Part shown: positions 21,462-30,783 of the stretch, piece after piece
Layout: each line of letters starts with the position of its first letter
Numbering within the stretch: the stretch's first letter is position 1
Program-made: the position numbers and the translations under genes
Virus record (IMG/VR): IMGVR_UViG_3300021392_000011
Location: 1-32,480 of that record
Origin: a virus
Length of the DNA: 32,480 bases
Reading direction: 5' to 3' (one strand)
The notes under the pieces: model-generated
What the model was told of the DNA's origin: nothing
The model's input: only the letters and a program-made list of their open reading frames with translations
Databases searched by the model: none

Positions 21462-22016
21462 ATGTCAGACTTAACTAGAGAAGAAACTTGGGAGCTTTTG
21501 AAAAAGAGCGTAAAAAATCCACAAGCAGTTACAGACAATTTAATTGTCAAAGTCTTGATACAACTTGGTCTTGACCCTAATGGCAAATCATTTCCACCTG
21601 ACACCGTGGAAAAAGCAGAGCAAGTATTTGTGATGATGGGAGTTGCTACGCAACAAGCTTTAAGTGCGGCATCTGCAAGTGATCAAAAGCAGGCAAGCAG
21701 AGAACTAGTTGTAACTGAGACTGCTGCGATCGCTTCCACCCTTCTGGAGGCTGAAGGTATTGTTGGTTTTGATTCGACAACGATGTTGCTACTAGCTCAG
21801 ACGACGGTTGAAAATGCCGTTGAAATGGCAGAGCAACTCACTGACCTGAAAGAAAAAGCCTTAGTTGCTGGGTTGCAGCAAGGGAACCAACGGTTAGTCA
21901 AAAAATTAATGAATGGCATTTTGGGGGCAAACTCAATTACAGACCAAGTTTTCAGTGACGAGGCTCAATTTGCATTACGATCACGTTGCTCAGCAAGCGG
22001 AAACAGTCTCTGTTGA
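21462..22016 (+). CDS. N-terminal part of a split ATPase-HNH protein (184 aa)
   Basis: This frame encodes a soluble, helical, Ala/Glu-rich segment (residues 1-165) and then degenerates (ALRSRCSASGNSLC) before the stop. The neighbouring frame continues with sensible protein (HYDHVAQQAETVSVEV) from about 21972. The most economical reading is one gene of about 660 codons with a +1 shift between 21955 and 21980. By itself this part has no recognised domain. A separate upstream gene overlapping the ATPase gene by 104 bp is the alternative. Confidence 0.55.
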   Translation: MSDLTREETWELLKKSVKNPQAVTDNLIVKVLIQLGLDPNGKSFPPDTVEKAEQVFVMMGVATQQALSAASASDQKQASRELVVTETAAIASTLLEAEGIVGFDSTTMLLLAQTTVENAVEMAEQLTDLKEKALVAGLQQGNQRLVKKLMNGILGANSITDQVFSDEAQFALRSRCSASGNSLC

Positions 22017-23454
22017 GGTTGCTCAACAGCCAGCAGACAAGATTGATCACCATGAATTTGTTAATCACTTCCGAGCTCCTGAAGTTGTAGATAGCTTAAA
22101 ACCGCAAACAACAGCACAACCCCTTCCAAAGATTGTTCATGAATCTAGCGACTCTGATATTGTTGACTTAGTTTACCAATCGGTTTACTCTTTCAGCTTT
22201 ATCGGAGGGCAGCGCTGTGGAAAATCTCGTTTAATGGCGATCGCTTCCCAGCATTGTTTTCAGCGTAAAAAATTCAAAACGGTTTCGCTAATATCGGCTA
22301 TGAGCTCACCTGGGGAAGATGAGCATTACTGGAGCCATTGTCAAGAAAAATGTCATATTGACCTTTCAACATTGATTACCCCAGGGGAACGAGAGAAGGT
22401 TTATCACCAGTTCTATAAAATAATTGAAAGTTTCACCAAGACAGCTAACAAGAACAATCCACAATTACTGATTATTGATGAATATGCGTTTTTGGGAGAG
22501 AACTTAGCAAAAGACGCCAAACTTAAAGACGGGAAGAATCTACTTATTCCCATTGCTTCAGAACTGCAAAACATCATTTGCTCATTGATTAGCGCTGTAT
22601 CCAGTGGAGGAGCTAAGAAAGGCTGGCATATTTGGTGTGGCTCCCCAAAAGGAGCTATCGGAGCAATGGGGCAATTTGGCCAAGCTTTAAAAAGCTTAAG
22701 GTTGCTGTTTTGTGCCATTAAGCCAGGTGTATCTGTAGAAAGCAATGGTGTTACCGCAACATGGGATGAAGGTCTGTTCAAAGCAACATCACTTAACTTT
22801 CCTGCTTTACGCAAGCCAGAAGGGATGGAAAAGCTTGAGCTAGGCGATCGCATTGTTTTTCTGGGAGACAGGTGGTATGACCAAACATCCTTAGACTTTC
22901 TCGGCAATTTAAAGCCAACGATTCAGGCATCTCAGCCACTTCAACCAGCCTCGGCCACTTCCACTGAAACTGAATCAGAGCAGATACTCCAACTCCTAGC
23001 TTCCTCTCCTGTGAATAACCTCTGGAGTTTCGCTGCTAACATCTTGGGGATAATAGATCCTGAAGAAATCAAAGAAATAGCATTAGCGATCGCAGAGCTT
23101 CTTTGTGAAGCCGGGAATGAGCAACTTGCCCACAAGTACCGAATCCGTACTCCCCATGACGTGCGCTACTCCTACCCTGGGTACTCTACAAAAGTAGCCG
23201 AAACCCATAGGTTAACCGGTAATATCTGTGCTTGCTGTGGGCAAGTTGAATCAGTTCAGGCACACCACACAGAATACCGTGGGGCAGAAGATACACCAGG
23301 GGAAAACTTGTTCCCTGTGTGTCTGGATTGTCACAAATCATTTTGCCACTCAAAAGAGAACTGGCAGAAAGCAGACAATATTTGGGATTATAGAAATACA
23401 CCGGAATTTGTTAGTCAACTAAGGGCTAACACGGTTATATTGGCATCATCTTGA
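21913..23454 (+). CDS. P-loop ATPase with C-terminal HNH nuclease domain
   Basis: The open frame has an ATG at 21913, but its first 20 residues look like an out-of-frame shadow, so the true N-terminus probably comes from the 21462 frame. Walker A is GGQRCGKS (98-105) and Walker B is LLIIDE (185-190), giving a motor or DNA-translocating ATPase-like core. After a linker (335-365) and a helical region comes an HNH finger: CACC (439-442), HH (451-452), N465 and CLDCH (470-474). That set is complete, so nuclease activity is plausible. It is the last large gene of the rightward block. A packaging, mobilisation or defence role are all possible; I do not choose one. Confidence 0.7.
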   Translation: MAFWGQTQLQTKFSVTRLNLHYDHVAQQAETVSVEVAQQPADKIDHHEFVNHFRAPEVVDSLKPQTTAQPLPKIVHESSDSDIVDLVYQSVYSFSFIGGQRCGKSRLMAIASQHCFQRKKFKTVSLISAMSSPGEDEHYWSHCQEKCHIDLSTLITPGEREKVYHQFYKIIESFTKTANKNNPQLLIIDEYAFLGENLAKDAKLKDGKNLLIPIASELQNIICSLISAVSSGGAKKGWHIWCGSPKGAIGAMGQFGQALKSLRLLFCAIKPGVSVESNGVTATWDEGLFKATSLNFPALRKPEGMEKLELGDRIVFLGDRWYDQTSLDFLGNLKPTIQASQPLQPASATSTETESEQILQLLASSPVNNLWSFAANILGIIDPEEIKEIALAIAELLCEAGNEQLAHKYRIRTPHDVRYSYPGYSTKVAETHRLTGNICACCGQVESVQAHHTEYRGAEDTPGENLFPVCLDCHKSFCHSKENWQKADNIWDYRNTPEFVSQLRANTVILASS

Positions 23455-23541
23455 TACTAGTTAGCTACCTGGCTTAACATTGATGATTTGTGACATGTCT
23501 TTTAACGAAATTATTACAGATTCCTATACAAAAGAGCCTTA

Positions 23542-23757
23542 ATGGAAGAAAAACATATTGAACATGATGGATACTTGATTGTTGTTGGATATTGCCCTTA
23601 TATTCACAATTTTTCGTGGACAATATGGAACGACAATTATAAAGTAGAATCCTCTGGAGATATTGGTTGGATGTTTGATTGTGAAAAAGAATGTATCACA
23701 AGCGCAAAAACCTATATTCGGAATTATAGGGATCAGTATGGTTACGGCTGTACTTAG
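23542..23757 (+). CDS. hypothetical protein (71 aa)
   Basis: This is a Tyr/Trp-rich small protein (YLIVVGYCPYIHNFSWTIW) with an acidic middle and no known motif. The start is the ATG at 23542 after an 87-bp gap with a possible TTAACG/TATACA promoter. Its TAG at 23755-23757 overlaps the stop of the convergent structural gene, marking the end of the rightward block. Confidence 0.55.
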   Translation: MEEKHIEHDGYLIVVGYCPYIHNFSWTIWNDNYKVESSGDIGWMFDCEKECITSAKTYIRNYRDQYGYGCT

Positions 23758-24548
23758 CCTGCTTGTTCTAAGGCTATTGCTGCTACTGGTTTAATATTAG
23801 GCTTCCCTTCAGTAAAGACAAGGGGAGCTTTTTCTAATTCGGCAACGTCTTCCCCAAAGAATAATCGGCAATAAGTCATAAAATTGCTGTTCTTGAGTTC
23901 CCTGGTTACCTCAGGAGCCACCCTACATTTCCATTTATAAGTAGCTCTCCCTTGTTCATCTGTGTCAACATAGATAAGCTCGATCCCTTCGTCAGGTAGG
24001 GAGGTAAGTTGAAATGTTTCTTTGGTCGTTAAGTTGGCGCTGTTGGCTGCCCCACCAGTCTCTTCTGATTGTTCTGCCTCTGCGATGCCTGCGGCGGTTC
24101 GCGAAGCGACCATCGCTTCAGCCAATGTCCTAATCCCATAATCGCTTTCAGCGTAATAGCTGAGTACGATATCAGGTGCTACGGTGTCTAAAACCACCTC
24201 GACTTCAAACAGAATTGTTGTGCCTTTGACTGCTTTTGTGGGGAGTACCATAGCAATATTTAATACAATATTTGTTTCAACGATAGTATGCTGCATTTGA
24301 TAGGTTGCTATCTTGAATACCAGTTGATTGAATCGAATAGACGAAGTGACCAGTAAGAGCTTTTCCGTAATGTCAGCCTTAGTTATCAGCTCCCTAACCT
24401 GAGTGGTGACGACTAAGGAATCGATAGTTATGTGATAACTGACAACGTTAGCCTCAACAGAAGCAACAGATAATTGCGGAGGGACAACCCAAACAAGACG
24501 ACTAGCACCACCCGCTGTCAGTCCCCTGTCTAAAATACTCCTAGACAT
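23754..24548 (-). CDS. phage structural protein, last gene of the late operon (264 aa)
   Basis: The first 130 residues are beta-rich (many Val/Ile/Thr strands). A linker with an Ala-rich insert (AEAMVASRTAAGIAEAE) follows, then a compact C-terminal domain (YIDTDEQG-like, KWKCRVAP). Its DNA insert, near 24088-24118, contains TTCGCGAA and looks like a cyanobacterial interspersed repeat that stays in frame. It overlaps the previous gene by 8 bp. The family is not recognised; tail or fibre-associated by position. Confidence 0.6.
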   Translation of the reverse strand: MSRSILDRGLTAGGASRLVWVVPPQLSVASVEANVVSYHITIDSLVVTTQVRELITKADITEKLLLVTSSIRFNQLVFKIATYQMQHTIVETNIVLNIAMVLPTKAVKGTTILFEVEVVLDTVAPDIVLSYYAESDYGIRTLAEAMVASRTAAGIAEAEQSEETGGAANSANLTTKETFQLTSLPDEGIELIYVDTDEQGRATYKWKCRVAPEVTRELKNSNFMTYCRLFFGEDVAELEKAPLVFTEGKPNIKPVAAIALEQAG

Positions 24549-25374
24549 TGGTACTCAAGGTGAAAGAGCCATCTTGGTTTTGTCTATGGGTTTGGTTGAT
24601 CGATAGATTTTGCGATCGCACCCAACCAGGCAACAAAGAACTCGGTGGCATAGCAGAAATGGGATTAGTTGAATCGTGTCCATTACCAATCCATAGGGTA
24701 TTGATTTTCTCTAGATATGGTGCAATAAAGGACTGAAGTCCCGAAATATCACTGCTTTTAGCTAAGTCACTGGTGAGGGTGCGACTAGGGTTATTCCAAG
24801 TTTGAGATGGAATATTAGCGATCGCATTGAAGACAGCGCTGAACTCATCAAGTAGCAACGATTCCGTAGCGCTTGGTACGGCTTGGACATCAGAGACTTT
24901 GGCTAGAACAGTGCTTGCCTCAATCTCTGCTAACGTAGCACCACCTCCTGCACCGGCACTAGTCAAGGTGCGAGAACTATAACCCCAAATGTCTGCTACT
25001 GAGAATGCGGAGCCTGATGTTTGTATTCCTTGAGCTTGGGCTGATGTCGTTAAGCTGATTTCAATGGTGTACCCAGGAACGGATACAGACACGGGTGAAC
25101 CATCATCTGTGTAAAGGTTGCCAGCAATTGTTAGCCTGTGGTCAGCAGCTTGTGGCTTAATCTTCCATCCATTGAGCAAGAAGAAAGTACGCCCTGCAAA
25201 TAATCCCCCAGGTAAGGGCTGACCACCAATTACTTCAAAAGCAGGCAGAAAATTGATGCCATTACCTGATTGCATCCATTCTTTCCAAGCTGAATATATC
25301 GCCTGAACCTCAAGCTCAATTGTACCTGTAGAGCATTCAATCAGCTTTTGTGTGCCGTTAAATGTAATGGCCAT
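24541..25374 (-). CDS. phage structural protein (277 aa)
   Basis: The ATG overlaps the previous stop as TAATG, so translation is coupled. Residues 20-100 (IYSAWKEWMQSGNGI, then FFLLNGWKIKPQAADHRL and an NLYTDDG turn) form a compact domain that is also echoed in the upstream 442-aa protein (AIYSKCKELWKNEAD). The C-terminal part is Ser/Thr/Asn-rich with repeated SRTLTS segments, typical of fibre or tail-tip parts. No catalytic motif is seen. Confidence 0.65.
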   Translation of the reverse strand: MAITFNGTQKLIECSTGTIELEVQAIYSAWKEWMQSGNGINFLPAFEVIGGQPLPGGLFAGRTFFLLNGWKIKPQAADHRLTIAGNLYTDDGSPVSVSVPGYTIEISLTTSAQAQGIQTSGSAFSVADIWGYSSRTLTSAGAGGGATLAEIEASTVLAKVSDVQAVPSATESLLLDEFSAVFNAIANIPSQTWNNPSRTLTSDLAKSSDISGLQSFIAPYLEKINTLWIGNGHDSTNPISAMPPSSLLPGWVRSQNLSINQTHRQNQDGSFTLSTNV

Positions 25375-26702
25375 TAGCTGTTTTGGTAGTTACGTTCTAA
25401 ACTGCTAACCAGGTTAATCACATTGGTTACAGAGCGAGTAATTGTAGCTGTGGCACTAACAAACTGAGCTTTGTTTAATCCGATGGCGACAGCAACGACA
25501 GATGCATCTGTTGCAGTTGGTCTACCACCTTGGTTATTGCCATCATAATCAAAGGTAAAAGATAGGCTACCAACTCCACCAACAGCCCCAGAGATGGGAT
25601 TGCCATCGGCGTCATTCACAATAATGCCACTAGCTGTGCCATAGTTATCAGCAAAGAATAAGCTGAACACTGCATCCGTGTCTGTTTGTAGATTGCTGTT
25701 GAAAAGAATCTCTCCCGCTGCAACATAAGGGAAGCGGCGCACAGTATTAGTGTTGTCGTAGAAATCTATGCGGTTTGTATCTGTTGCTGAGAAATTATCA
25801 ATAAATACACCCTCTGATGTAATCAAGGTGTCACCAAGGAATCTTAGAAGAGAGTCTGCTGTCTGCCCTGTTACAGCCCCAGCACCTGCATCAATGTCAG
25901 AGTTTTGGCGTAGCTGATATTGGACAAATTCATAGATGTTTTCAACTGTTGCTCCATTCCCTTCAATGATCACATCGAAATTGTAATTTGCTCCACCAAT
26001 GTCACGGGTGACTGGTGCTGCTTGATAGGTTATCGACATCCCGGTGTAAGGTGCTGTCGTGCTGATGTCATTATCAGAAGCACTGATTTTCAGGTCTTGT
26101 GCGTTGCTAACAGGGAAGCCGTAGTCTTTGTAAGTCATAGTGGTTACCCCAATGTCGGCTAATCCAGACTGAGCATAAGTTTTTCCCTGTTCTCGACAAA
26201 AAATCTTCAAAAACCCTCGATAATCAAAGGTTCCCGCACCACTTTTGTAAATTTGAATAGCTTGGTTAACAGCATCAGAAAGAACAAAATTTTGAGCTGC
26301 ACCGTTGGCTTCTTGTTGGTAATAAATTTGGTCGCTAGTTGCAGCTAGAGTACCCAGGGAAATTATGCAGGCCCATTCCTCTAAGGAGTTTCCTCCTGAG
26401 TCCCGCACAGCCCAGCCACCGTCTCTAATAATTTCTCGCGTTGTGGAGTCTGCCCAGTTCCAATCATTGATCAGGTCAAACTGAGTTGGTGTAATAGGGT
26501 CGAATGGGAACGGAATTTTAATTAAGTCGGCTTCATTTTTCCAAAGCTCTTTGCACTTGGAATAAATAGCTTGCAGTGCAACTCCATCATTTGATAAATT
26601 ACCTGTCTTTACCAATTGAATCGTTCTAGCTGTAGGACTGCTGAAGTCAAAAATAAGCTCCGTATCTCGATCTAAAAAATCAGGGTCTGTTATTTTGGCC
26701 AT
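25374..26702 (-). CDS. phage structural protein, tail-associated (442 aa)
   Basis: The N-terminus MAKITDPDFLDRDTELIF is followed by the small domain shared with the 277-aa neighbour. The middle (150-320) is mixed alpha/beta, and the C-terminal third is beta-rich with Gly/Asp turns (VNDADGNPISGAVGG) that resemble an immunoglobulin-like or carbohydrate-binding fold. It lies 4 bp after the fibre-like gene. Its role in the tail or baseplate is inferred from context. Confidence 0.65.
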   Translation of the reverse strand: MAKITDPDFLDRDTELIFDFSSPTARTIQLVKTGNLSNDGVALQAIYSKCKELWKNEADLIKIPFPFDPITPTQFDLINDWNWADSTTREIIRDGGWAVRDSGGNSLEEWACIISLGTLAATSDQIYYQQEANGAAQNFVLSDAVNQAIQIYKSGAGTFDYRGFLKIFCREQGKTYAQSGLADIGVTTMTYKDYGFPVSNAQDLKISASDNDISTTAPYTGMSITYQAAPVTRDIGGANYNFDVIIEGNGATVENIYEFVQYQLRQNSDIDAGAGAVTGQTADSLLRFLGDTLITSEGVFIDNFSATDTNRIDFYDNTNTVRRFPYVAAGEILFNSNLQTDTDAVFSLFFADNYGTASGIIVNDADGNPISGAVGGVGSLSFTFDYDGNNQGGRPTATDASVVAVAIGLNKAQFVSATATITRSVTNVINLVSSLERNYQNS

Positions 26703-26706
26703 AGTT

Positions 26707-28986
26707 TTAAGGATTCAAATAAACTCTATCAAATCTTTGCTGAATTGGTACTGTCAGTCCGGCTTCGGTCAAGGTCAAGGTAATTCTAATAGGTATGTAG
26801 TCTGTTTTGAAAACGACCAAATCTACATTAAAATCGGCTGTCCAATTGTAAATATATTCAAAACTTGAGTTGGTTAGAGATTCTGTGCCTGTTAATTCAT
26901 TATTGTTGACATCATAAATCCTGACCTCTGAGCCAATAATCAAATTTGTAATTGTTAAAGTAGCTTGTGTTACATCTAGATAAACAGCTGCTTCTTGTTG
27001 AGCTAACGTAGTTATCCCATTCAAGAAAAACCCTCTCAGATAATTATTGGAATTACTTGAATTCGCTGTGAACCTGATTTTGTCTTTGAAACCCTCAGTT
27101 GGACTTACTGTTTCATTAATAATATTGCTAATATCTTTCCAAATACCTGAAAATCCATTTCCTGTATCTAGATCGTATTCAATAGTGAAGCTGCCAGAGG
27201 AAGAAATGGAATGACCTGAAAAGCCACTGTATCCTAAAACAAAATAACTTCTGTTATATGTAATACTATCTCCCACCTGTCTGAGATAAACACGCCCTGC
27301 TCCATTAAAGACTATCGGATTTTCGGGGTTGGCTGGAATGGCAACAAAAGCTGACTGGCTTAATCCCGCGTCACTTTTTTCGGTAAATAAGATGCCGATG
27401 GCTCCAGTTGTATCAGAATCAAATATGTCGTAAAAATGAGTTCCATTGAGTTCAAAATTAGTTGGAATACCACCATTGTCAAAAACAGCCTTTCCCTGTC
27501 CGCCTTTGATTATTTGATTGTTGCCAAAAACCGGCAATTCAAAATCATATCCAATCCTCAGGTTTTCTATCTCAATAAAGTTTTGTACAGGACTAACTAC
27601 TAAGGCAAACTGTGAGAGATTTAAAAAAGTATTTTCGCAAAAGACTTCCTTGATGCTAATATCTTCCCAAATCCCCTGGAAATATGGGGTTTCAAAAAAT
27701 TTAGCTGGTTGAGACAAGAAATCTAAGGGGGCGGAGAAACTCCCCCAATTTTTTAGCTCTAAACCCCTAATTCTTATAGCTTGAACCAAGGAAACTCGAC
27801 CGAACGTACTGTAGGGCAAAACTCTTAAGTTGCCGACAGAAATGTTTGCTGAGCTCTCTATATACAAAAAAGAGCCCCCTCTAGTTTGACTTTCGGAAAT
27901 ATATACCCCATTGACAGAATCAGAGAAGAATATGTTGTTGATATAGATATCACTACTCGAACCTAGGTAAAATCCATGCCCAAGAATATAACTGCTATCT
28001 ACGGTAAAATTTTGGCAAAATTGGAATCTTATAACATAGTGAACGTCCCAGACTTGAATCAGTCGATCGACAACGACGTACCTCCCCCCTGTTATGACTC
28101 CGGAAGTTGATTGAAGACTTAGCTCAAACTTGCCAAACTTCACGCAGTCTACCCAATCCAATACACAGGTAGAGATTTGTATGTCTTCTACCAATGAGCC
28201 AAGACCCGCAAAGACGACTTTGTTAAAACTCAAAGGTAGTATGACTCCAGTAATCCGAGCCTCTCCTATGATCCCAGTGTCATTAATTGGTAATGCGTAA
28301 GAAAACAGTAAGTCTAAGTATGTATAAGAAATATAAACATTAAAGAAATCAAAAGTCCCTCCAGGAGCTTCCATTTCGTATCGATCGCTCTCATTCCCCT
28401 GAATACTTTGAACTCCAGGAATATTGGGATCAGTTGACGCTACTATAAGGTTATAAATTCTGATTTTAGCCCCGTTGGGAGGAATGCTACCGTTAATTCC
28501 GTCCCCAAAAAGTAAGCTAGATGATCCTTCAGTCTGTTTGCAGGCGTACCCCATGACGCCCATACTGTTACCACCTACCTCGGAAAAGTCTAGGTCAAGC
28601 AAATTTCCCCAAACTTCATAAACACCAGTCCCCACTCCAGTTTCAACTTCACAGTGGGAGATCAAGGAAGCAAAAGGTAGATTAAAAGTTTGGTTGGCTG
28701 TACCGTCGCTTACACCCAACTCGTAATACTTACCAGTTATTTTGAATTCCCCTAAGCGATAACATAACATTCTTTTGTAGTCTTCAAAAAATAATTGCAG
28801 ACTGACAACGTTAGTCCCATCAATCAAAAATTTACCTTCATTAATATTGATGTCTCCGAAATACACTCCACTAGCTGGCTGTGTATTTATGGTAAAAATA
28901 GCTCCATCATTGATGTCAATTGTTTCCCCAGAGACATAGGTGGCAGCAATGTCTGTGTAGTTTGTATCTGTAGAAATAGTGGGCAT
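26707..28986 (-). CDS. large fibre/tailspike-like structural protein (759 aa)
   Basis: I set the start at the second Met (MPTISTDTNYTDIAATYVSG) because the first eight codons of the open frame lie in the intergenic hairpin region. The protein is rich in Gly, Ser, Asn, Ile and Phe, with long runs of short beta strands (YINNIFFSDSVNGVYISES, LRVLPYSTFGRVSLVQAIRI), as in right-handed beta-helix spikes. It carries a C-terminal beta domain. It probably binds the host surface. No lyase catalytic site is obvious. Confidence 0.65.
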   Translation of the reverse strand: MPTISTDTNYTDIAATYVSGETIDINDGAIFTINTQPASGVYFGDININEGKFLIDGTNVVSLQLFFEDYKRMLCYRLGEFKITGKYYELGVSDGTANQTFNLPFASLISHCEVETGVGTGVYEVWGNLLDLDFSEVGGNSMGVMGYACKQTEGSSSLLFGDGINGSIPPNGAKIRIYNLIVASTDPNIPGVQSIQGNESDRYEMEAPGGTFDFFNVYISYTYLDLLFSYALPINDTGIIGEARITGVILPLSFNKVVFAGLGSLVEDIQISTCVLDWVDCVKFGKFELSLQSTSGVITGGRYVVVDRLIQVWDVHYVIRFQFCQNFTVDSSYILGHGFYLGSSSDIYINNIFFSDSVNGVYISESQTRGGSFLYIESSANISVGNLRVLPYSTFGRVSLVQAIRIRGLELKNWGSFSAPLDFLSQPAKFFETPYFQGIWEDISIKEVFCENTFLNLSQFALVVSPVQNFIEIENLRIGYDFELPVFGNNQIIKGGQGKAVFDNGGIPTNFELNGTHFYDIFDSDTTGAIGILFTEKSDAGLSQSAFVAIPANPENPIVFNGAGRVYLRQVGDSITYNRSYFVLGYSGFSGHSISSSGSFTIEYDLDTGNGFSGIWKDISNIINETVSPTEGFKDKIRFTANSSNSNNYLRGFFLNGITTLAQQEAAVYLDVTQATLTITNLIIGSEVRIYDVNNNELTGTESLTNSSFEYIYNWTADFNVDLVVFKTDYIPIRITLTLTEAGLTVPIQQRFDRVYLNP

Positions 28987-29002
28987 GGTTATAAAACAAT
29001 TC

Positions 29003-29031
29003 TCCAGCAAGCAGCATCAAGTCTTGCTGGA
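29003..29031 (-). terminator. hairpin before the fibre-like gene
   Basis: TCCAGCAAG and CTTGCTGGA form a perfect 9-bp stem with an 11-nt loop. In minus-strand RNA it is followed by GAATTGTTTTATAAC. It sits between the head-side genes and the fibre gene and could set their relative expression. Confidence 0.5.
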
Positions 29032-29044
29032 AATCTAGGTAAGA

Positions 29045-29353
29045 TCAACCAGCTTGGGTTTGCACAGGAAGAGTCTGCTCATGTTTGGCAATTTCCTCTG
29101 CAAAAACTTTCCAAGGTACACCCTCTGGCTTTTCCAAGGAATACTTTTCCGCCAAAGATTGCAACTCTTGCCAAGACATAGCTTTAAGTTCAGTAAGTCG
29201 GTCTGGCTTGTCCTTTGTTGTTTGAGGATTTGGCTGATCTTGGTCTACAACTGGAGTCTGAGTAGACCAGCCGTCAGCAATCCACCCCTGAGCATCAATG
29301 GGATGGATGGTCCGAGTCTTCCCATCTTTATAGACTTTCACGGTGTTAGCCAC
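29045..29353 (-). CDS. small virion-associated protein with GTG start (102 aa)
   Basis: The open frame begins at 29410, but a GTG at 29353 with a preceding G-rich site gives the natural start (VANTVKVYKDGKTR). It overlaps the end of the head gene upstream by 16 bp. Residues 60-100 (MSWQELQSLAEKYSLEKPEG) look like a short helix-extended-helix domain of SAP/HeH type that may bind DNA. The N-terminal half (DAQGWIADGWS) is common in small phage head-tail proteins. The role is tentative. Confidence 0.55.
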   Translation of the reverse strand: MANTVKVYKDGKTRTIHPIDAQGWIADGWSTQTPVVDQDQPNPQTTKDKPDRLTELKAMSWQELQSLAEKYSLEKPEGVPWKVFAEEIAKHEQTLPVQTQAG

Positions 29354-29754
29354 CCCCCAAAGCTCAAATCTCCTACGCCCCCTGCCTTGGTTGCCGTCAG
29401 GCGCATCCAAGCAGCGGTAGGGGCTTGGTCTTCAATTTCAGCTCCGGTGAAGCCAAATTCATACTCAGTAGCGTCAGCCCCCAATATTTGAGAGGCAATC
29501 TCGGTAAAAGTTCCTGTTTGGGTATCTGACACTTCAATTGCTACAGTCCATTCTGCCGTACCGGGAGTGACAGAAGCGATCGCTTGGTGGGTTAAAATGC
29601 CTCGAAAGTGATCGACCTTCCGAGAGTTAAACTCAATTGCAGTTGTTGATGTTGTCGCACTGATTGCCCCATCTGCTGGATCTCGCATCATTAGTAATGC
29701 ATCCAGTGTTCCGCATTTTCTGCGGTCAGCAATTGTCGAAAAATGCTCAGCCAT
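29338..29754 (-). CDS. head-associated (decoration or connector-like) protein (138 aa)
   Basis: A beta-rich protein (EWTVAIEVSDTQTGTF, then WMRLTATKAGG and LSFGGWLTP) directly after the capsid gene. The pattern of a discoidin-like or beta-sandwich fold fits decoration or head-tail joining proteins. It opens MAEHFSTIADRRKCGTLDAL. The start follows the capsid stop by 18 bp, so it is cotranscribed. The family is not certain. Confidence 0.6.
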   Translation of the reverse strand: MAEHFSTIADRRKCGTLDALLMMRDPADGAISATTSTTAIEFNSRKVDHFRGILTHQAIASVTPGTAEWTVAIEVSDTQTGTFTEIASQILGADATEYEFGFTGAEIEDQAPTAAWMRLTATKAGGVGDLSFGGWLTP

Positions 29755-29772
29755 TTTGTTTAAATCTTTCTC

Positions 29773-30732
29773 TTAAGCTACTATTGGTGCGTCAATCACT
29801 CCTTGGAGACGTGCAGCGGCGCGACCATCCATAACCGCAACCCCTGCTTCCCACTCCACGACGGTACGCATACAGGGTTTGGATTGCAATTCTCCCAAGT
29901 CCCGTACTTCAATTTCCATGTTTTGAAGTCCCTCAACCATAAGATCTCCAAAACAAACACAATAGATTGAAGTAGAAGCTGGTGTGCCACCCCCAGGATT
30001 AGCCTCGGCGAAAGGTAGTATATCCTCTCCGTTATTATCTTGCTCTAAAGCCTCAATTATGATGCCCTGGTAACGCATTACCTCTCTGCCAAAGTCATCA
30101 GGGGTTAGAGTGATAAAACCAGCAACAGCGGTATCCCTAATTGCTGCCTGCATCTGTAACTTCATCTCAAGATTCATAAACAGGCGCAGATCATCGTCAC
30201 CTCGACTTCTACGGCGTCGCCGCACTCGTGAAATTGTTCGATCAAGTGCCCTTAAAGAAAGAGGGTCACCACCTGAGGAGTTACCCGCATCAATAACTTG
30301 TGTACCCGTTAAGCGTCTTTGAAGGCCATCAAATTCACGAGGATTAATACTACTATCCCCTTTAAAAAAAGTTCTAGTCCAAGACAAGGCAAGGCTATCA
30401 ACCTTATTCAGCTCTTCATCAGACCTAATGCCTTCGCCAAACGATCGCATCAGGCTTAAGTCTACATCCAGATATCCACCAGCGATCGCTAGGGTCTCCA
30501 CCTGAGGATTCATTACACCTGTGCTTTCCTCAAAGCTTTCATTGAGGCCACGAAAACCCACTCCTGGCATTTTTTCTTGCCGGTTGTAACGAAGTGCGTT
30601 ACCTTGGATAGTTCTAAAAGTCAGGTTGTCCAACACTGGTGAGGAGTCAGCAAATTGCTGCACGATCGCAGACTCCCAGTCTTGCCCCATTGAAGAGTAG
30701 CGCTTTGAGGCTTCTATTAAGCTTATTCCCAT
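29773..30732 (-). CDS. phage major capsid protein
   Basis: This protein has 319 aa. RYNRQEKMPGVGFRGLNESF, STGVMNPQVETLAIAGGYLDVD and the alpha/beta C-terminal region with SIYCVCFGDLMVEGLQ followed by a terminal strand match HK97-fold capsid proteins of tailed phages. An E-loop-like segment and an arginine-rich stretch (RRRRRS, about 170-176) are present. It follows a scaffold gene and is followed by head-type proteins, the expected order. Expression is likely driven from within the 30733-30976 region, given the terminator upstream of it. Confidence 0.85.
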   Translation of the reverse strand: MGISLIEASKRYSSMGQDWESAIVQQFADSSPVLDNLTFRTIQGNALRYNRQEKMPGVGFRGLNESFEESTGVMNPQVETLAIAGGYLDVDLSLMRSFGEGIRSDEELNKVDSLALSWTRTFFKGDSSINPREFDGLQRRLTGTQVIDAGNSSGGDPLSLRALDRTISRVRRRRRSRGDDDLRLFMNLEMKLQMQAAIRDTAVAGFITLTPDDFGREVMRYQGIIIEALEQDNNGEDILPFAEANPGGGTPASTSIYCVCFGDLMVEGLQNMEIEVRDLGELQSKPCMRTVVEWEAGVAVMDGRAAARLQGVIDAPIVA

Positions 30733-30783
30733 TGCAAAGTAGAGGATTCAAAGTTTTTGTTAAGCAACCAAGCTTCAAGAAAT

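Noticed and set aside
21913-23454. Large terminase subunit
   Set aside because: It has a P-loop and a nuclease domain, but the nuclease is HNH rather than RNase H-like and the gene lies far from the capsid genes on the other strand.
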